NCBI RefSeq assembly: GCF_027627475.1
Contig: NZ_CP115484.1
Location: 1,301,501 to 1,365,500, forward strand
Length of the DNA: 64,000 nucleotides
Direction of reading: 5' to 3'
From: Paenibacillus sp. SYP-B4298
Lineage (GTDB): Bacteria; Bacillota; Bacilli; Paenibacillales; Paenibacillaceae
The position numbers were made by a program, and so were the translations under genes. A model generated the notes under the pieces. That model was not told the DNA's origin. It searched no databases and was given only the letters and a program-made list of their open reading frames with translations. This document shows positions 28,179 through 37,244 of the stretch, in pieces. Positions within the stretch are counted from its first letter, which is position 1, and each line of letters begins with the position of its first letter.

Positions 28179-29069
28179 GTGAGCAGTTCTCAAGCGCAGC
28201 TCCAACCTGGAGCGGCAGAAAGTGTGTGGGCGCGGTTCAGTCTGCTGCGAGGCAAGCTGGTCAGCCGCAGCGTCATCTACTTGATTTTGTTGGTTCATCT
28301 TGTGCTGACCGGTTATCCGTTCGTATGGATGCTGATCTCGTCGTTCAAGAGTAATAAGGAATATTTCGCAGATCCATGGGGACTGCCGACACAATGGCGG
28401 TTCGAGAATTTCGTCAACGCCTGGAATGAGGGGATTAGCAGCTACCTGTTCAACAGCTTGTACATTACCTTCTTCTCGGTTGTCGGCTTGCTGGCGGTAT
28501 CAACGCTAATCGGCTTCTATCTGGCAACGCGCTCGTTCAAGGGCTCCAAGCTGCTGCTAGGCATGTTTTTGCTCGGGATGATGATTCCGGTGCACAGCAC
28601 GCTGATCCCGCTGTTCACCCTTGCCAATCAGTTGGGCATCTACGATACCTTCTGGGCACTATTCTTCCCGTACATCGGCTTCAATCTGCCGATAGCCGTC
28701 TTTCTTGCCTACGGGTTCTTCAGTGAAGTGCCCAAAGAGCTGGAGGAAGCAGCGCTGGTGGACGGCTGCAACATTTACAAGACGTTCTTCTATATTTATT
28801 TTCCGCTGGCGAAGCCGGTGCTGGCGACGGTAACGATTCTATCCTTCTTCAACATCATGAACGACTTTATATTCCCGCTGATTATGGTGTCGCAGGATGC
28901 GCTCAAAACCTTGCCGCTCGGTCTGATGATGTTCAAGGGCAACTTCAGCGCGGACTACTCGCTGATCAGCGCAGCGCTGGTCATTACGACCACACCGATC
29001 ATCATCATGTATTCGTTCTTGCAAAAATATGTGCATAAGGGTGTTGTGGCAGGGTCGGTCAAAGGATAA
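28179..29069 (+). CDS. Sugar ABC transporter permease (MalG/MsmG type)
   Basis: A 296-residue CUT1 permease. It starts at GTG 28179 with AAGGAG 7 nt upstream. Six hydrophobic segments are visible, the first at about residues 26-50; the EAA loop reads EEAALVDGCN, and the family-typical end is VHKGVVAGSVKG. It is translated 15 nt after its partner permease. With the GH43 enzyme downstream, xylo- or arabinoxylo-oligosaccharides are the likely cargo. Confidence 0.93.
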   Translation: MSSSQAQLQPGAAESVWARFSLLRGKLVSRSVIYLILLVHLVLTGYPFVWMLISSFKSNKEYFADPWGLPTQWRFENFVNAWNEGISSYLFNSLYITFFSVVGLLAVSTLIGFYLATRSFKGSKLLLGMFLLGMMIPVHSTLIPLFTLANQLGIYDTFWALFFPYIGFNLPIAVFLAYGFFSEVPKELEEAALVDGCNIYKTFFYIYFPLAKPVLATVTILSFFNIMNDFIFPLIMVSQDALKTLPLGLMMFKGNFSADYSLISAALVITTTPIIIMYSFLQKYVHKGVVAGSVKG

Positions 29070-29122
29070 GCTGTCGAAGAAGCGGCAATAGCATAGAACT
29101 CAACTAAAGGGGAGATTACATC

Positions 29123-30427
29123 ATGAAGAAGATGGCAATCGCACTACTGGCATTCGCAATGGTAGCCGTGGCAGGCTGTGGCAGCCCAAGCAGCAGCTCA
29201 AATGGCAACACAGGCGCTAATACAGGCGCAGGTAAAGAAAATACGGCTGGCGGGGATGGAAATGTCACCCAACTGACCATGTGGAGCATGGAGACGCGCA
29301 ACCGTTCCATTATCGAGAAATCACTGGCGGAATTCAACCGTGACAACAAGGACGTTCAGGTGAAGGCCGAGTTTTTCGAGGATGAGGCGCTGAAGACCAA
29401 GATGAAGGTGGCGATCGCAGGCAATCAGCTTCCGGACATTGTAACCTATTGGAGCGGTGAAACGTTTGACACGCTGGTTGCCAACGGACTGCTAGGCGAT
29501 CTCACCTCCTATCTGGACAAGGATGCGGAGTTCAAGGATAATGTACTATCGGGGGGACTAGAGACCTTCACCTATGATGGCAAGACGTATGGCGTGCCGG
29601 TACTGTTCAGCGGCGTATCCCTGTGGTATAATAAAGAAATTTTTCAGCAGAATAACCTGACGCCTCCGACAACCTACAATGAGCTGCTGCAGGTCGTGGA
29701 CAAGCTGAATGCCAACAATGTGACACCGATTACCGTAGCTGGCAAGGAGCGTTGGCCGCTTCTGCACTGGTTCTCGTACTTTGCAGAGCGCGTAGGCGGC
29801 ACGGAGCCGTTCGAGAAGGCGAAGGCAGGCGAAAGCGATTTCGCAGCGGATTCCTTCGTTAAGGCGGGTCAGATGTTCAAGGAAATGGCTGTCGACCACA
29901 AGGGCTTTGTGAATGGATTCCTGGGTCTTGATTATGCAGCCGCAGAAGCGCTATTCACGAATGAACGCGCGGCCATGTATCTGCAGGGCGAATGGGCGAT
30001 GGAATCGTTCCTGGGCGACGACTTCGCGGAGAAGGTCGATTTCGTGCCATTCCCGGTTGTTGAAGGCGGAGCAGGCAGCGTCAACGTATACCATGGCGGC
30101 TTCGGCGCGGGGATGGCCATCTCGTCCAAAACGAACCAGGATGCCGCCTACAAGGTCGTGCGCTTCCTGACCAGCCCCGAGCAGCGCAAGGAGATCAATG
30201 AAGGCGCCAACATCAGCCCGATGAAAAACCCAGGGCTGGACGAAGCCAACATGCATCCGCTGGCGTTCCGTTATGACAACTACATTAGCAAAAATCTGGA
30301 GGGCTTCTTCGGCTACTACGATCAGGCGCTGGATGCCAAGCGGGCCGAGCAGTTCCTGAATGCTGTAGGCGCCATCGTCGGCAAGAAGGATGCCGATATC
30401 CCGTCGATTCTCGCTGCAATTAAATAA
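29123..30427 (+). CDS. Sugar-binding lipoprotein (CUT1 cluster)
   Basis: A 434-residue extracellular binding protein. The signal peptide ends with lipobox VAVAGC (Cys19), then a Ser/Asn/Gly tether. The MalE-like fold starts VTQLTMWSMETRN and continues LPDIVTYWSGETFDTLVANG. It delivers oligosaccharide to the two permeases upstream. GGGGAG precedes the ATG, and the 53-nt gap before it may allow separate mRNA processing, which is common since binding proteins are needed in excess. Confidence 0.93.
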   Translation: MKKMAIALLAFAMVAVAGCGSPSSSSNGNTGANTGAGKENTAGGDGNVTQLTMWSMETRNRSIIEKSLAEFNRDNKDVQVKAEFFEDEALKTKMKVAIAGNQLPDIVTYWSGETFDTLVANGLLGDLTSYLDKDAEFKDNVLSGGLETFTYDGKTYGVPVLFSGVSLWYNKEIFQQNNLTPPTTYNELLQVVDKLNANNVTPITVAGKERWPLLHWFSYFAERVGGTEPFEKAKAGESDFAADSFVKAGQMFKEMAVDHKGFVNGFLGLDYAAAEALFTNERAAMYLQGEWAMESFLGDDFAEKVDFVPFPVVEGGAGSVNVYHGGFGAGMAISSKTNQDAAYKVVRFLTSPEQRKEINEGANISPMKNPGLDEANMHPLAFRYDNYISKNLEGFFGYYDQALDAKRAEQFLNAVGAIVGKKDADIPSILAAIK

Positions 30428-30455
30428 CAACATGTCTGTGTAAGGAGGATGCACC

Positions 30456-32069
30456 TTGTCTATCATTACAAATCCCATCCTGCGCGGCTTCAACCCCGAC
30501 CCCTCCATTGTGAGGGTCGGGGAGGATTTTTATATCGCCACATCGACCTTTGAGTGGTTTCCAGGCGTGCAGATTCATCATTCTCGTGACTTGAAGAACT
30601 GGCAGTTGATCGGCCATCCGCTGCAGCGGAGCAGCCAACTGAATATGCTGGGCAATCCAGACTCTGGAGGCATCTGGGCGCCGTGCCTCAGCTATGCTGA
30701 CGGTGTATTTTACTTGATCTACACCGATGTGAAGAGTCATCTGGGTCCGTTCAAGGATACGCCGAATTACATGGTGACGGCGACCGACATCCATGGGCCA
30801 TGGTCGGAGCCGATCTATCTGAACAGCAGTGGCTTTGATCCGTCCCTGTTCCATGCATCGGATGGCAAGAAGTGGCTGCTGAATCTGATGTGGGATCACC
30901 GCAAGGGCAAAAATCCGTTCGGCGGGATTATTATGCAGGAATACTCGGTGGAGGAGCAGCGGCTCGTTGGGCCGATCCATAACCTGTTCCGCGGCACGGA
31001 GCTTGGCCTGACGGAAGGGCCGCATCTCTATGAGCATGGCGGCTACTATTACCTGATTACAGCGGAGGGGGGCACCCGTTTTGGTCATGCGGCGACTGTT
31101 GCGCGCTCTGCTTCGCTGCTGGGGCCATATGAGGCTGATCCGCAAGGGCCGCTCGTTACCTCTGCCGGTAAGCCGGAGCTGGCCCTTCAGCGTGCGGGGC
31201 ATGCAAGTCTGGTTGAGACGCAGAACGGCGAGTGGTATATTGCTCATCTGTGTGGACGTCCGCTGCGTCCGTCTATGCAGTGCAATCTGGGTAGAGAGAC
31301 AGCGCTGCAACGGGTAGCGTGGACAGAGGATGGCTGGCTTCGGCTGGCGGACGGCGGCAACAGCCCGTATGTCACCGTGCAGGGGCCTGATCTGCCGGAG
31401 CATCCCTTCGAGGAGCCTGCAGCGGAGCTGTTCGGCCCGGATGGGCTGAGCTTGCATCTGGCCTCGCTGCGCCAGCCGGTGAGCGAGGAGTGGGCGTCGC
31501 TCACCGCTCGTCCAGGCTATCTGCGCTTGCTGGGCGGGCAGTCGCTATATTCGGCCTTCCATCAGAGTCTGTTGGCTCGTCGCCAACAATCGTTCACGGT
31601 GGAGGCGCAGACAGCAGTTGAATTCGAGCCGCTGCATTATCAGCAGATGGCGGGACTTGTCTATTACTATAACAACAAGAATTATTATTATCTGCATATT
31701 ACGCGCGATGAGGAGCAGGGACGTTATCTGACGCTGATGACGAGCGACCGCGGCATCTATGACGAACCGCTGGAGCAAGCCATATCGGTCGAGGGCTGGG
31801 AGCAGGTGCATCTCAAGCTCCAGGCGGATCATGAGAGGCTGTCCTTTTATTATTCCAGGGATGGCGTGGACTGGACAGCGATCGGGCCGGTGCTGGACGC
31901 GGGGAAAATCTCTGATGAGAACGCGGAGACCGTCATCGATGGTTATCTGATCGACCAAGGGTTTACAGGAGCCTTCATCGGCATCTGCGCCCAGGATTTG
32001 AGCGGTACGCGCAAGCCGGCTGATTTTGCCTACTTCACCTACCGCGAGCTGGAGCAATCCGAACAATAA
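30456..32069 (+). CDS. GH43 beta-xylosidase / alpha-L-arabinofuranosidase
   Basis: A 537-residue cytoplasmic enzyme (no signal peptide). It starts with TTG 30456 behind a strong AAGGAGG. The five-bladed propeller domain covers residues 1-310, with the catalytic base Asp15 in FNPDPSIV, the pKa-modulating Asp in FDPSLFHASDG and the general acid Glu187 in LTEGPHLY. The C-terminal beta-sandwich (about 330-530) is typical of XynB-type beta-xylosidases. It hydrolyses imported xylo-oligosaccharides to xylose with inversion. It is in the same operon as the importer and a polyol dehydrogenase. Confidence 0.94.
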   Translation: MSIITNPILRGFNPDPSIVRVGEDFYIATSTFEWFPGVQIHHSRDLKNWQLIGHPLQRSSQLNMLGNPDSGGIWAPCLSYADGVFYLIYTDVKSHLGPFKDTPNYMVTATDIHGPWSEPIYLNSSGFDPSLFHASDGKKWLLNLMWDHRKGKNPFGGIIMQEYSVEEQRLVGPIHNLFRGTELGLTEGPHLYEHGGYYYLITAEGGTRFGHAATVARSASLLGPYEADPQGPLVTSAGKPELALQRAGHASLVETQNGEWYIAHLCGRPLRPSMQCNLGRETALQRVAWTEDGWLRLADGGNSPYVTVQGPDLPEHPFEEPAAELFGPDGLSLHLASLRQPVSEEWASLTARPGYLRLLGGQSLYSAFHQSLLARRQQSFTVEAQTAVEFEPLHYQQMAGLVYYYNNKNYYYLHITRDEEQGRYLTLMTSDRGIYDEPLEQAISVEGWEQVHLKLQADHERLSFYYSRDGVDWTAIGPVLDAGKISDENAETVIDGYLIDQGFTGAFIGICAQDLSGTRKPADFAYFTYRELEQSEQ

Positions 32070-32094
32070 TAGTAAGCAAAAGGGAGAGAATAAC

Positions 32095-33165
32095 ATGAGC
32101 GAAAAAACAATGCAAGCAGCGGTGCTGAACCGCCCCTTGGACATCGAAGTGAAGCAGGTGCCGATCCCTGTGCCCAAGGCGGACGAGGTGCTGCTGAAGG
32201 TTCATTGCATCGGTATCTGCGGGTCGGATGTACATTATTATGAGCATGGTCGCATCGGTCGTTATGTTGTAGAGGCGCCGATCATCCTAGGTCATGAGCT
32301 GTCTGGTGTCATCGTTGAGGTCGGCTCCGATGTCAGCCATGTTGCTGTCGGTGATCGAGTGGCAGTCGAGCCGGGCGTCACCTGCGGACGCTGCGATTAT
32401 TGCAAGTCCGGTCGTTACAATCTGTGCCCGGATGTGGTGTTCATGGCGACGCCTCCAGTAGACGGGGCATGGGCGGAATATGTAACGATCCGCAGTGACT
32501 TTGTATTCAAGCTGCCGGAAGCGATGAGCTTTGAGGAGGGCGCACTGATTGAGCCGTTCTCCGTGGGTATTCATGCGATGAACCGCGGCCGGGTAACGCC
32601 TGCAGACCGCGTGCTGGTGACCGGGCTGGGGCCGATCGGCCTGCTGGCGGTACAGGCTGCGAAAATGTACGGCGTAAGCGAAATTTATGCGACAGATGTG
32701 GTGCCGTTCCGGCGTGAGCTGGCGCTCAAAATGGGTGTAACCGCTGTGTTTGATCCGAGCAGCGAGGATGTGAAGCAGAAGCTGGCTGAAGCGACAGCAG
32801 GCCATGGTGCAGATGTGCTGGTCGAGACCTCAGGCAATGGGCGGGCAATCAGCGACGCTATTACAACGGTGCGCCGCGGGGGACGTGTGGTGCTGGTCGG
32901 TATGCCGGCCAAGGATGATCTCCCGGTCAATATCAATCACCTGATTGATTCGGAGCTGGATGTGTTCGGCTTGTTCCGTTATGCCAATACGTATCCGGCT
33001 GCGGTACAGGCGCTCTCTGGCGGCAAGCTGGATGTCGAGCAGGTCATCACGCACCGCTTTGCGCTGGAGGATATCAAGGAAGCGGTTGAGATGGCTCGCA
33101 CGCAAAAGGATACGAGCATTAAAATTATGATTTACCCAGACAAACAAGATGTAGCTAAGGGATGA
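32095..33165 (+). CDS. Zinc-dependent polyol (sorbitol/xylitol-type) dehydrogenase
   Basis: A 356-residue medium-chain dehydrogenase. Catalytic zinc ligands are Cys42 (GICGSDVHYYEHG) and His67-Glu68 (LGHE). A structural zinc lobe with four cysteines (CGRCDYCKSGRYNLC) starts at about residue 97. The Rossmann motif GLGPIGLLAVQAAK is at about 180. The family oxidises a polyol to a ketose with NAD+; the neighbours suggest a pentitol such as xylitol, linking to xylulose. The start at 32095 follows AGGGAGAG; the longer frame from 32026 overlaps the GH43 gene and lacks a site. Confidence 0.92.
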   Translation: MSEKTMQAAVLNRPLDIEVKQVPIPVPKADEVLLKVHCIGICGSDVHYYEHGRIGRYVVEAPIILGHELSGVIVEVGSDVSHVAVGDRVAVEPGVTCGRCDYCKSGRYNLCPDVVFMATPPVDGAWAEYVTIRSDFVFKLPEAMSFEEGALIEPFSVGIHAMNRGRVTPADRVLVTGLGPIGLLAVQAAKMYGVSEIYATDVVPFRRELALKMGVTAVFDPSSEDVKQKLAEATAGHGADVLVETSGNGRAISDAITTVRRGGRVVLVGMPAKDDLPVNINHLIDSELDVFGLFRYANTYPAAVQALSGGKLDVEQVITHRFALEDIKEAVEMARTQKDTSIKIMIYPDKQDVAKG

Positions 33166-33172
33166 TGTCGGG

Positions 33173-34939
33173 ATGCGCCTGCTCAAGCGATTGGGACTGG
33201 ATCAGACAAGAGGGCAAATATTTGTCGGCTTCACTCTGGCGATGGTGATCGTGCTGCTCGTGACCATAGGCAGCCTGTATGTGCTGCTGGCGGGCGTGCA
33301 GAAGAAGAATGTGGCCGAATTTGCCGATGAGATTGCGGTTCAGATGGGCGGGCGCCTCGAATCGCTATTAAGCGAGATTAATGTCCTGAGCCTGCAACTG
33401 GCGATGGATGATCGTATCCAGGAGCGGCTGCTGCAGGACCTGTCCGGCGGTGAAGCCTCCTATGAGGAGCGGATGAAGATTCGCCGGATTATGGTTGATA
33501 AGACCGTCTATTCCGAGACGATCCAGGATATGGAGCTGTTCTCGCTGCGCTCCAGCATCTATCCGATTGTGGATCGGGCGATTGGCGAGCGGGTTGACCC
33601 GGAGATGGTCGCCAAAGCGGACGAGAGCTTGCGGGCGGGCGCACTGGTCTGGATGGCGCGTGATCCGCAGCACCCGGAATTTTTGCTGGCGCTGCGCCAG
33701 ATCAAGCTGGAGAAGCAGGAGTATGCCAAGGGGGGCTACTTGCTGATTCGGGTGAAGCCGTCGTTGGTGGATTTTATTGGCGGCGAGCGGGATGTGGAAC
33801 GGCTGAAGGGCAGCATCATGTATCTGTTTGATGAGCAGAACCAGTTGATCTCGGCAGAGGGAGACGGTGTGCAGGGACTGCTCGATGAGCGGGAGAAGAC
33901 GCGTGATTATATGGCAGTGAGTCATACGATCCAGGAGACGAAGTGGCGGCTGGAGATCTGGCTCCCCAAAAAGAACGTCACCGAAGATTTTCGACTTATT
34001 CAGACCGTCATGTTATGGGCAACTCTCGGGTGCGTACTACTGTTCGCCGTGCTCTCCTATTCGTTATCGCTGTTCATTACCCACCCGCTCAAGAAGCTGA
34101 CGCGCGTCATGCAGCAGGGCAAGGAAGGGACGCTGAAGGAAAATCCGGAGGGGTATTTCAATCGCGAAGCGAATCAATTGAATACGAAATACAACCAGAT
34201 GGTGAGGCAGATGAATCACCTGATTCGTTCTGTCTATGAAATCGAGCTGCTGAAGAGCAAGAGCGAGATTACAGCGCTCCATTCTCAGCTTAATCCGCAT
34301 TTTCTGTTCAACACGCTCGATTCTATCTACTGGGCCCATATCCGCAAGGGTGAGAAGGAGCTGTCGCATTCCATCATCCGCCTGGCGGATCTGTTCCGGT
34401 ACACCATTCATTCTCATGGAGGCGGGGACGGATTCGTGACATTGGCGGAGGAGATCGGACAAGTTCGACGGTATGTCGATCTGATGAAGCTGCGTTGGCA
34501 TGACAGGCTGCAGGTGGAGATTGAGGTTATGCCAGAGGCGGCTGCATGCCGCATCCCTAAGCTGACGATTCAGCCGCTGGTTGAAAATGCGATCGTGCAT
34601 GGCATTGAGCCGCTGGATCAGGGAGGGATGGTGACGGTTCGCGCCGACGTTCATCAGGGGATTCTGACAGTCAGCATAGCGGATAACGGAGTGGGTATGA
34701 GTGAGGAGCATCTGCAGATGATCAACAAGCGATTGCGTCAGGAGACGCGGGAGGAGCTGGCAGTAAGCAGCGGAGGCATCGGCTTATATAATGTGCACAA
34801 GCTGGTACAACTGCAATATGGCGAGCGATATGGGCTGGAGCTGGAGAGCACTCCGGGCAAGGGAACGATAGTGAAGCTCGTGATTGCGGCAGAGGAGGGA
34901 TGGACTAATGAAGCACCCGGCCATTCTGGTGGTAGATGA
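33173..34939 (+). CDS. YesM-type sensor histidine kinase
   Basis: A 588-residue kinase with a first membrane helix at about residues 17-40, an extracellular sensor region to about 280, a second helix at about 283-303, HAMP, His_kinase (LHSQLNPHFLFN, phospho-acceptor His376) and HATPase (VENAIVHGI, DNGVGM) domains. It starts 8 nt after the dehydrogenase gene and overlaps the response regulator by 32 bp, so it is probably part of the xylo-oligosaccharide transcription unit and senses that sugar or its binding protein. Confidence 0.93.
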   Translation: MRLLKRLGLDQTRGQIFVGFTLAMVIVLLVTIGSLYVLLAGVQKKNVAEFADEIAVQMGGRLESLLSEINVLSLQLAMDDRIQERLLQDLSGGEASYEERMKIRRIMVDKTVYSETIQDMELFSLRSSIYPIVDRAIGERVDPEMVAKADESLRAGALVWMARDPQHPEFLLALRQIKLEKQEYAKGGYLLIRVKPSLVDFIGGERDVERLKGSIMYLFDEQNQLISAEGDGVQGLLDEREKTRDYMAVSHTIQETKWRLEIWLPKKNVTEDFRLIQTVMLWATLGCVLLFAVLSYSLSLFITHPLKKLTRVMQQGKEGTLKENPEGYFNREANQLNTKYNQMVRQMNHLIRSVYEIELLKSKSEITALHSQLNPHFLFNTLDSIYWAHIRKGEKELSHSIIRLADLFRYTIHSHGGGDGFVTLAEEIGQVRRYVDLMKLRWHDRLQVEIEVMPEAAACRIPKLTIQPLVENAIVHGIEPLDQGGMVTVRADVHQGILTVSIADNGVGMSEEHLQMINKRLRQETREELAVSSGGIGLYNVHKLVQLQYGERYGLELESTPGKGTIVKLVIAAEEGWTNEAPGHSGGR

Positions 34940-35717
34940 CGAGCCCAATGCACGCTTTGGCGTAAGCTACACGCTGCAGGAGTGGGGAGGCGACGGGGCG
35001 GTGATCGATAGTGCCGAGAATGGGGCACAGGCGCTGGAGCGATTGCGCTCGCAGCCGTATGATCTTCTGCTCACTGACATTCGGATGCCGGTTATGGATG
35101 GCATTCAACTCCTTGAGGCTGTCCGGGCGGATCATAATCCGATCCGGTGCATTATGCTGACGGGCTTCGCCGAATTCGAGTATGCCCAGAGCGCGCTGCG
35201 CTTGGGTGTCGTTGACTACCTGCTCAAGCCTGTGCAGCAGGATCAACTGGTGGATGCGGTGGAGAATGCGCTGTCTGCGCTGCATACTGAGCAGACAGCG
35301 GCCAACAGTCGGGCGAGGCAGGATAGCAGCTCCGAGGAACCATTGCAGCTTCAGCCTCACCCAGATGAGCCGGACAACCCGTCAGTCGCCAAGGCGATCC
35401 GCTACATTCACGAGCATATTCATGAGGCGCTTCCGATCAAGGAGGTAGCGGCTCATGTCCATTTGAATTCGAGTTACTTCAGTGTGCTCTTCAAGGAAGA
35501 GCTGGGTATTAACTTTATTGATTATGTGACGGAATTTCGGATGAAGAAAGCCAAGGAGCTGCTGGTTCATTCTACGCTGAGCCTGGATGATATATCCGAG
35601 CAGATCGGCTACCAGACGACGAGCTATTTCATCAAAATCTTCAAGAAGCATGAGCAGATGACACCCAAGACGTACCGCGATTGCAGTAAGCAACGTAATC
35701 GTCTGCTCCAGAGATAG
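34908..35717 (+). CDS. AraC-type response regulator
   Basis: A 269-residue regulator, about half the length of the regulator at 7137 because it lacks the long middle region. The receiver domain is at 1-122 (LVVDDEPN, phospho-acceptor Asp57 in LTDIRMPVMDG, Lys in LKPVQQD). A short acidic linker and the AraC HTH domain follow (about 160-265; LPIKEVAAHVHLNSSYFSVL, ending MTPKTYRD). The start at 34908 has GAGGAGG 9 nt upstream. It probably activates the 27276 operon; CCCAATC repeats at 27160-27187 are a candidate site. Confidence 0.93.
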   Translation: MKHPAILVVDDEPNARFGVSYTLQEWGGDGAVIDSAENGAQALERLRSQPYDLLLTDIRMPVMDGIQLLEAVRADHNPIRCIMLTGFAEFEYAQSALRLGVVDYLLKPVQQDQLVDAVENALSALHTEQTAANSRARQDSSSEEPLQLQPHPDEPDNPSVAKAIRYIHEHIHEALPIKEVAAHVHLNSSYFSVLFKEELGINFIDYVTEFRMKKAKELLVHSTLSLDDISEQIGYQTTSYFIKIFKKHEQMTPKTYRDCSKQRNRLLQR

Positions 35718-35745
35718 AGCATCCCGCTTAGAATGTTCACATGCC

Positions 35746-35785
35746 AATAGCCTTAGCTATGTAACAGGAGCTAGGGCTATTTGGT
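35746..35785 (+). terminator. Hairpin after the second two-component system
   Basis: A 13-bp stem (35746-35758 with 35769-35781, one wobble) lies about 30 nt after the stop. The T-tract is poor (TTTGG). The remaining part of the gap to about 35917 has nothing recognisable. Confidence 0.6.
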
Positions 35786-35917
35786 GTATTCACGGTCCAG
35801 TTCATAGTACCTGGCTGGAAGCAGGACGGAGCCTTGATAGAGCAGGCACGTATGGAGCCTTCTGCCAAGGTCGCCAAAGCCATTTACATGGGGCAAAATT
35901 TTTTGATGTCAATTATA

Positions 35918-35946
35918 TTGACATAGGATCGAAACGGGTTTATTAT
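35918..35946 (+). promoter_or_regulatory. Strong SigA-type promoter of the ROK-led cluster
   Basis: TTGACA (35918-35923), 17 nt, TATTAT (35941-35946). A second candidate, TTGATT (36013-36018), 17 nt, TTAATT (36036-36041), lies closer to the gene. Either would drive the ROK repressor and possibly the whole 36075-47107 cluster. Confidence 0.65.
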
Positions 35947-36074
35947 TAATACCATCACTGGAGAAACTAATTGAATTATAGAAGGGTAAACGGATATTTA
36001 TCACAATTTTTATTGATTTTCGTGATATTTATGCTTTAATTATTCCAATGAAGAAAATAATAGGAGAAGTGCCT

Positions 36075-37232
36075 GTGAAAAAACATGATCAGGACTTTAT
36101 GAAGAGGCAAAACAAGCGAACGGTATTTGAGATCATCAAACGCCAGCATCCGATCTCACGTACAGCGATTGCCCAGCAGACAGGCATGAGTCCGACAACG
36201 GTCAGTCGGATCGTTGGCGAATTGACAGAGCAGGGCTACCTGCAAGCCTCTGACCAAGTGTCAGCCGGGCTGGGCAGGAAGTCCACGCTGCTCGGCATTG
36301 TGGACAGCTCGGTGCTATCTGTAGGGATCGAGCTGGATCGGACGGTCGTAAGTATCGGTATTGTCGATCTACAGGGCAAGCTAGTATGCAGCCGCAAATA
36401 TCCACGTATCCCCGATGAGGCAGCAGAGACGACGATGCAGTTCATTCAGGGCGCATTGAGCGAGCTGATCGGGCAAGAGAACATCGACCGGGAACGCATT
36501 ACAGGGATGGGGGTCGGACTGCCTGGCATCGTCGATAATGAGCAGGGTATCGTCATCTTCTCGGTGCAGCTGGCATGGAAGCAGGTACGGTTGGCAGAGC
36601 GATTGCGCGAGCTGACGGGTCTTGAGGTGGCGGTGGACAATGAACTGAAGGTCAGGGCGCTTGCCGAGCATCGCCATGGCGCTGCGGTCGGTGCCACCCG
36701 CACGGCACTGCTCGGCTTCGGGCATGGTGTCGGTTCGGCCGTCATCCTGGGCGGGGAAATCTATCGCGGAGCAGGCAACAGTGCAGGCGAGATCGGCCAC
36801 ACAACGGTAGATCCCAGCGGCATGATGTGCGAATGCGGCAAGGCGGGCTGTCTGCAAACCTACATTAGTATCAACTCGCTGTTGCTGGAGGCTAGCCGAA
36901 TTCGTCCAAGCTCTTCCATTGAGGAGCTGTTCGCAGCACGCGATGCAGGGGAGAACTGGGCGGTTCATCTTATTAATCGAGCACTGATGTATATGGCGAT
37001 TACCGTTAACAATGTCGTCTGCATGTACAACCCGGACAGTGTCATTCTGAGCGGTGAGCTGGTGGAGAAATTTCCATTCATCTATGACGAGATCGAGCAG
37101 CATTATTTATCTCGTTATGTATGGGAGCCACTGGGCGGCTCCTTCACCTTCCACCGTTCCTTGCTGAACGAGGGCGGCGTGATGATCGGGTCAGGACTAC
37201 TGGCGCAGGATCGATATTTTACGTTGGAATAG
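36075..37232 (+). CDS. ROK-family transcriptional repressor (NagC/XylR type)
   Basis: A 385-residue protein with an N-terminal winged HTH (about 10-65; RTAIAQQTGMSPTTVSRIV) and a C-terminal ROK sugar-binding domain. The ROK zinc motif is present (GHTTVDPSGMMCECGKAGC). At the position of the kinase catalytic Asp (NDAN in ROK kinases) it has DNELK, so it should sense but not phosphorylate sugar. GTG 36075 is chosen as start because AGGAG lies 9 nt upstream; ATG 36048 has none. It is 12 nt upstream of the asparaginase gene and is probably the regulator of the cluster, responding to xylose, an amino sugar or a related sugar. Confidence 0.9.
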   Translation: MKKHDQDFMKRQNKRTVFEIIKRQHPISRTAIAQQTGMSPTTVSRIVGELTEQGYLQASDQVSAGLGRKSTLLGIVDSSVLSVGIELDRTVVSIGIVDLQGKLVCSRKYPRIPDEAAETTMQFIQGALSELIGQENIDRERITGMGVGLPGIVDNEQGIVIFSVQLAWKQVRLAERLRELTGLEVAVDNELKVRALAEHRHGAAVGATRTALLGFGHGVGSAVILGGEIYRGAGNSAGEIGHTTVDPSGMMCECGKAGCLQTYISINSLLLEASRIRPSSSIEELFAARDAGENWAVHLINRALMYMAITVNNVVCMYNPDSVILSGELVEKFPFIYDEIEQHYLSRYVWEPLGGSFTFHRSLLNEGGVMIGSGLLAQDRYFTLE

Positions 37233-37244
37233 GAGGCGTTCGAG

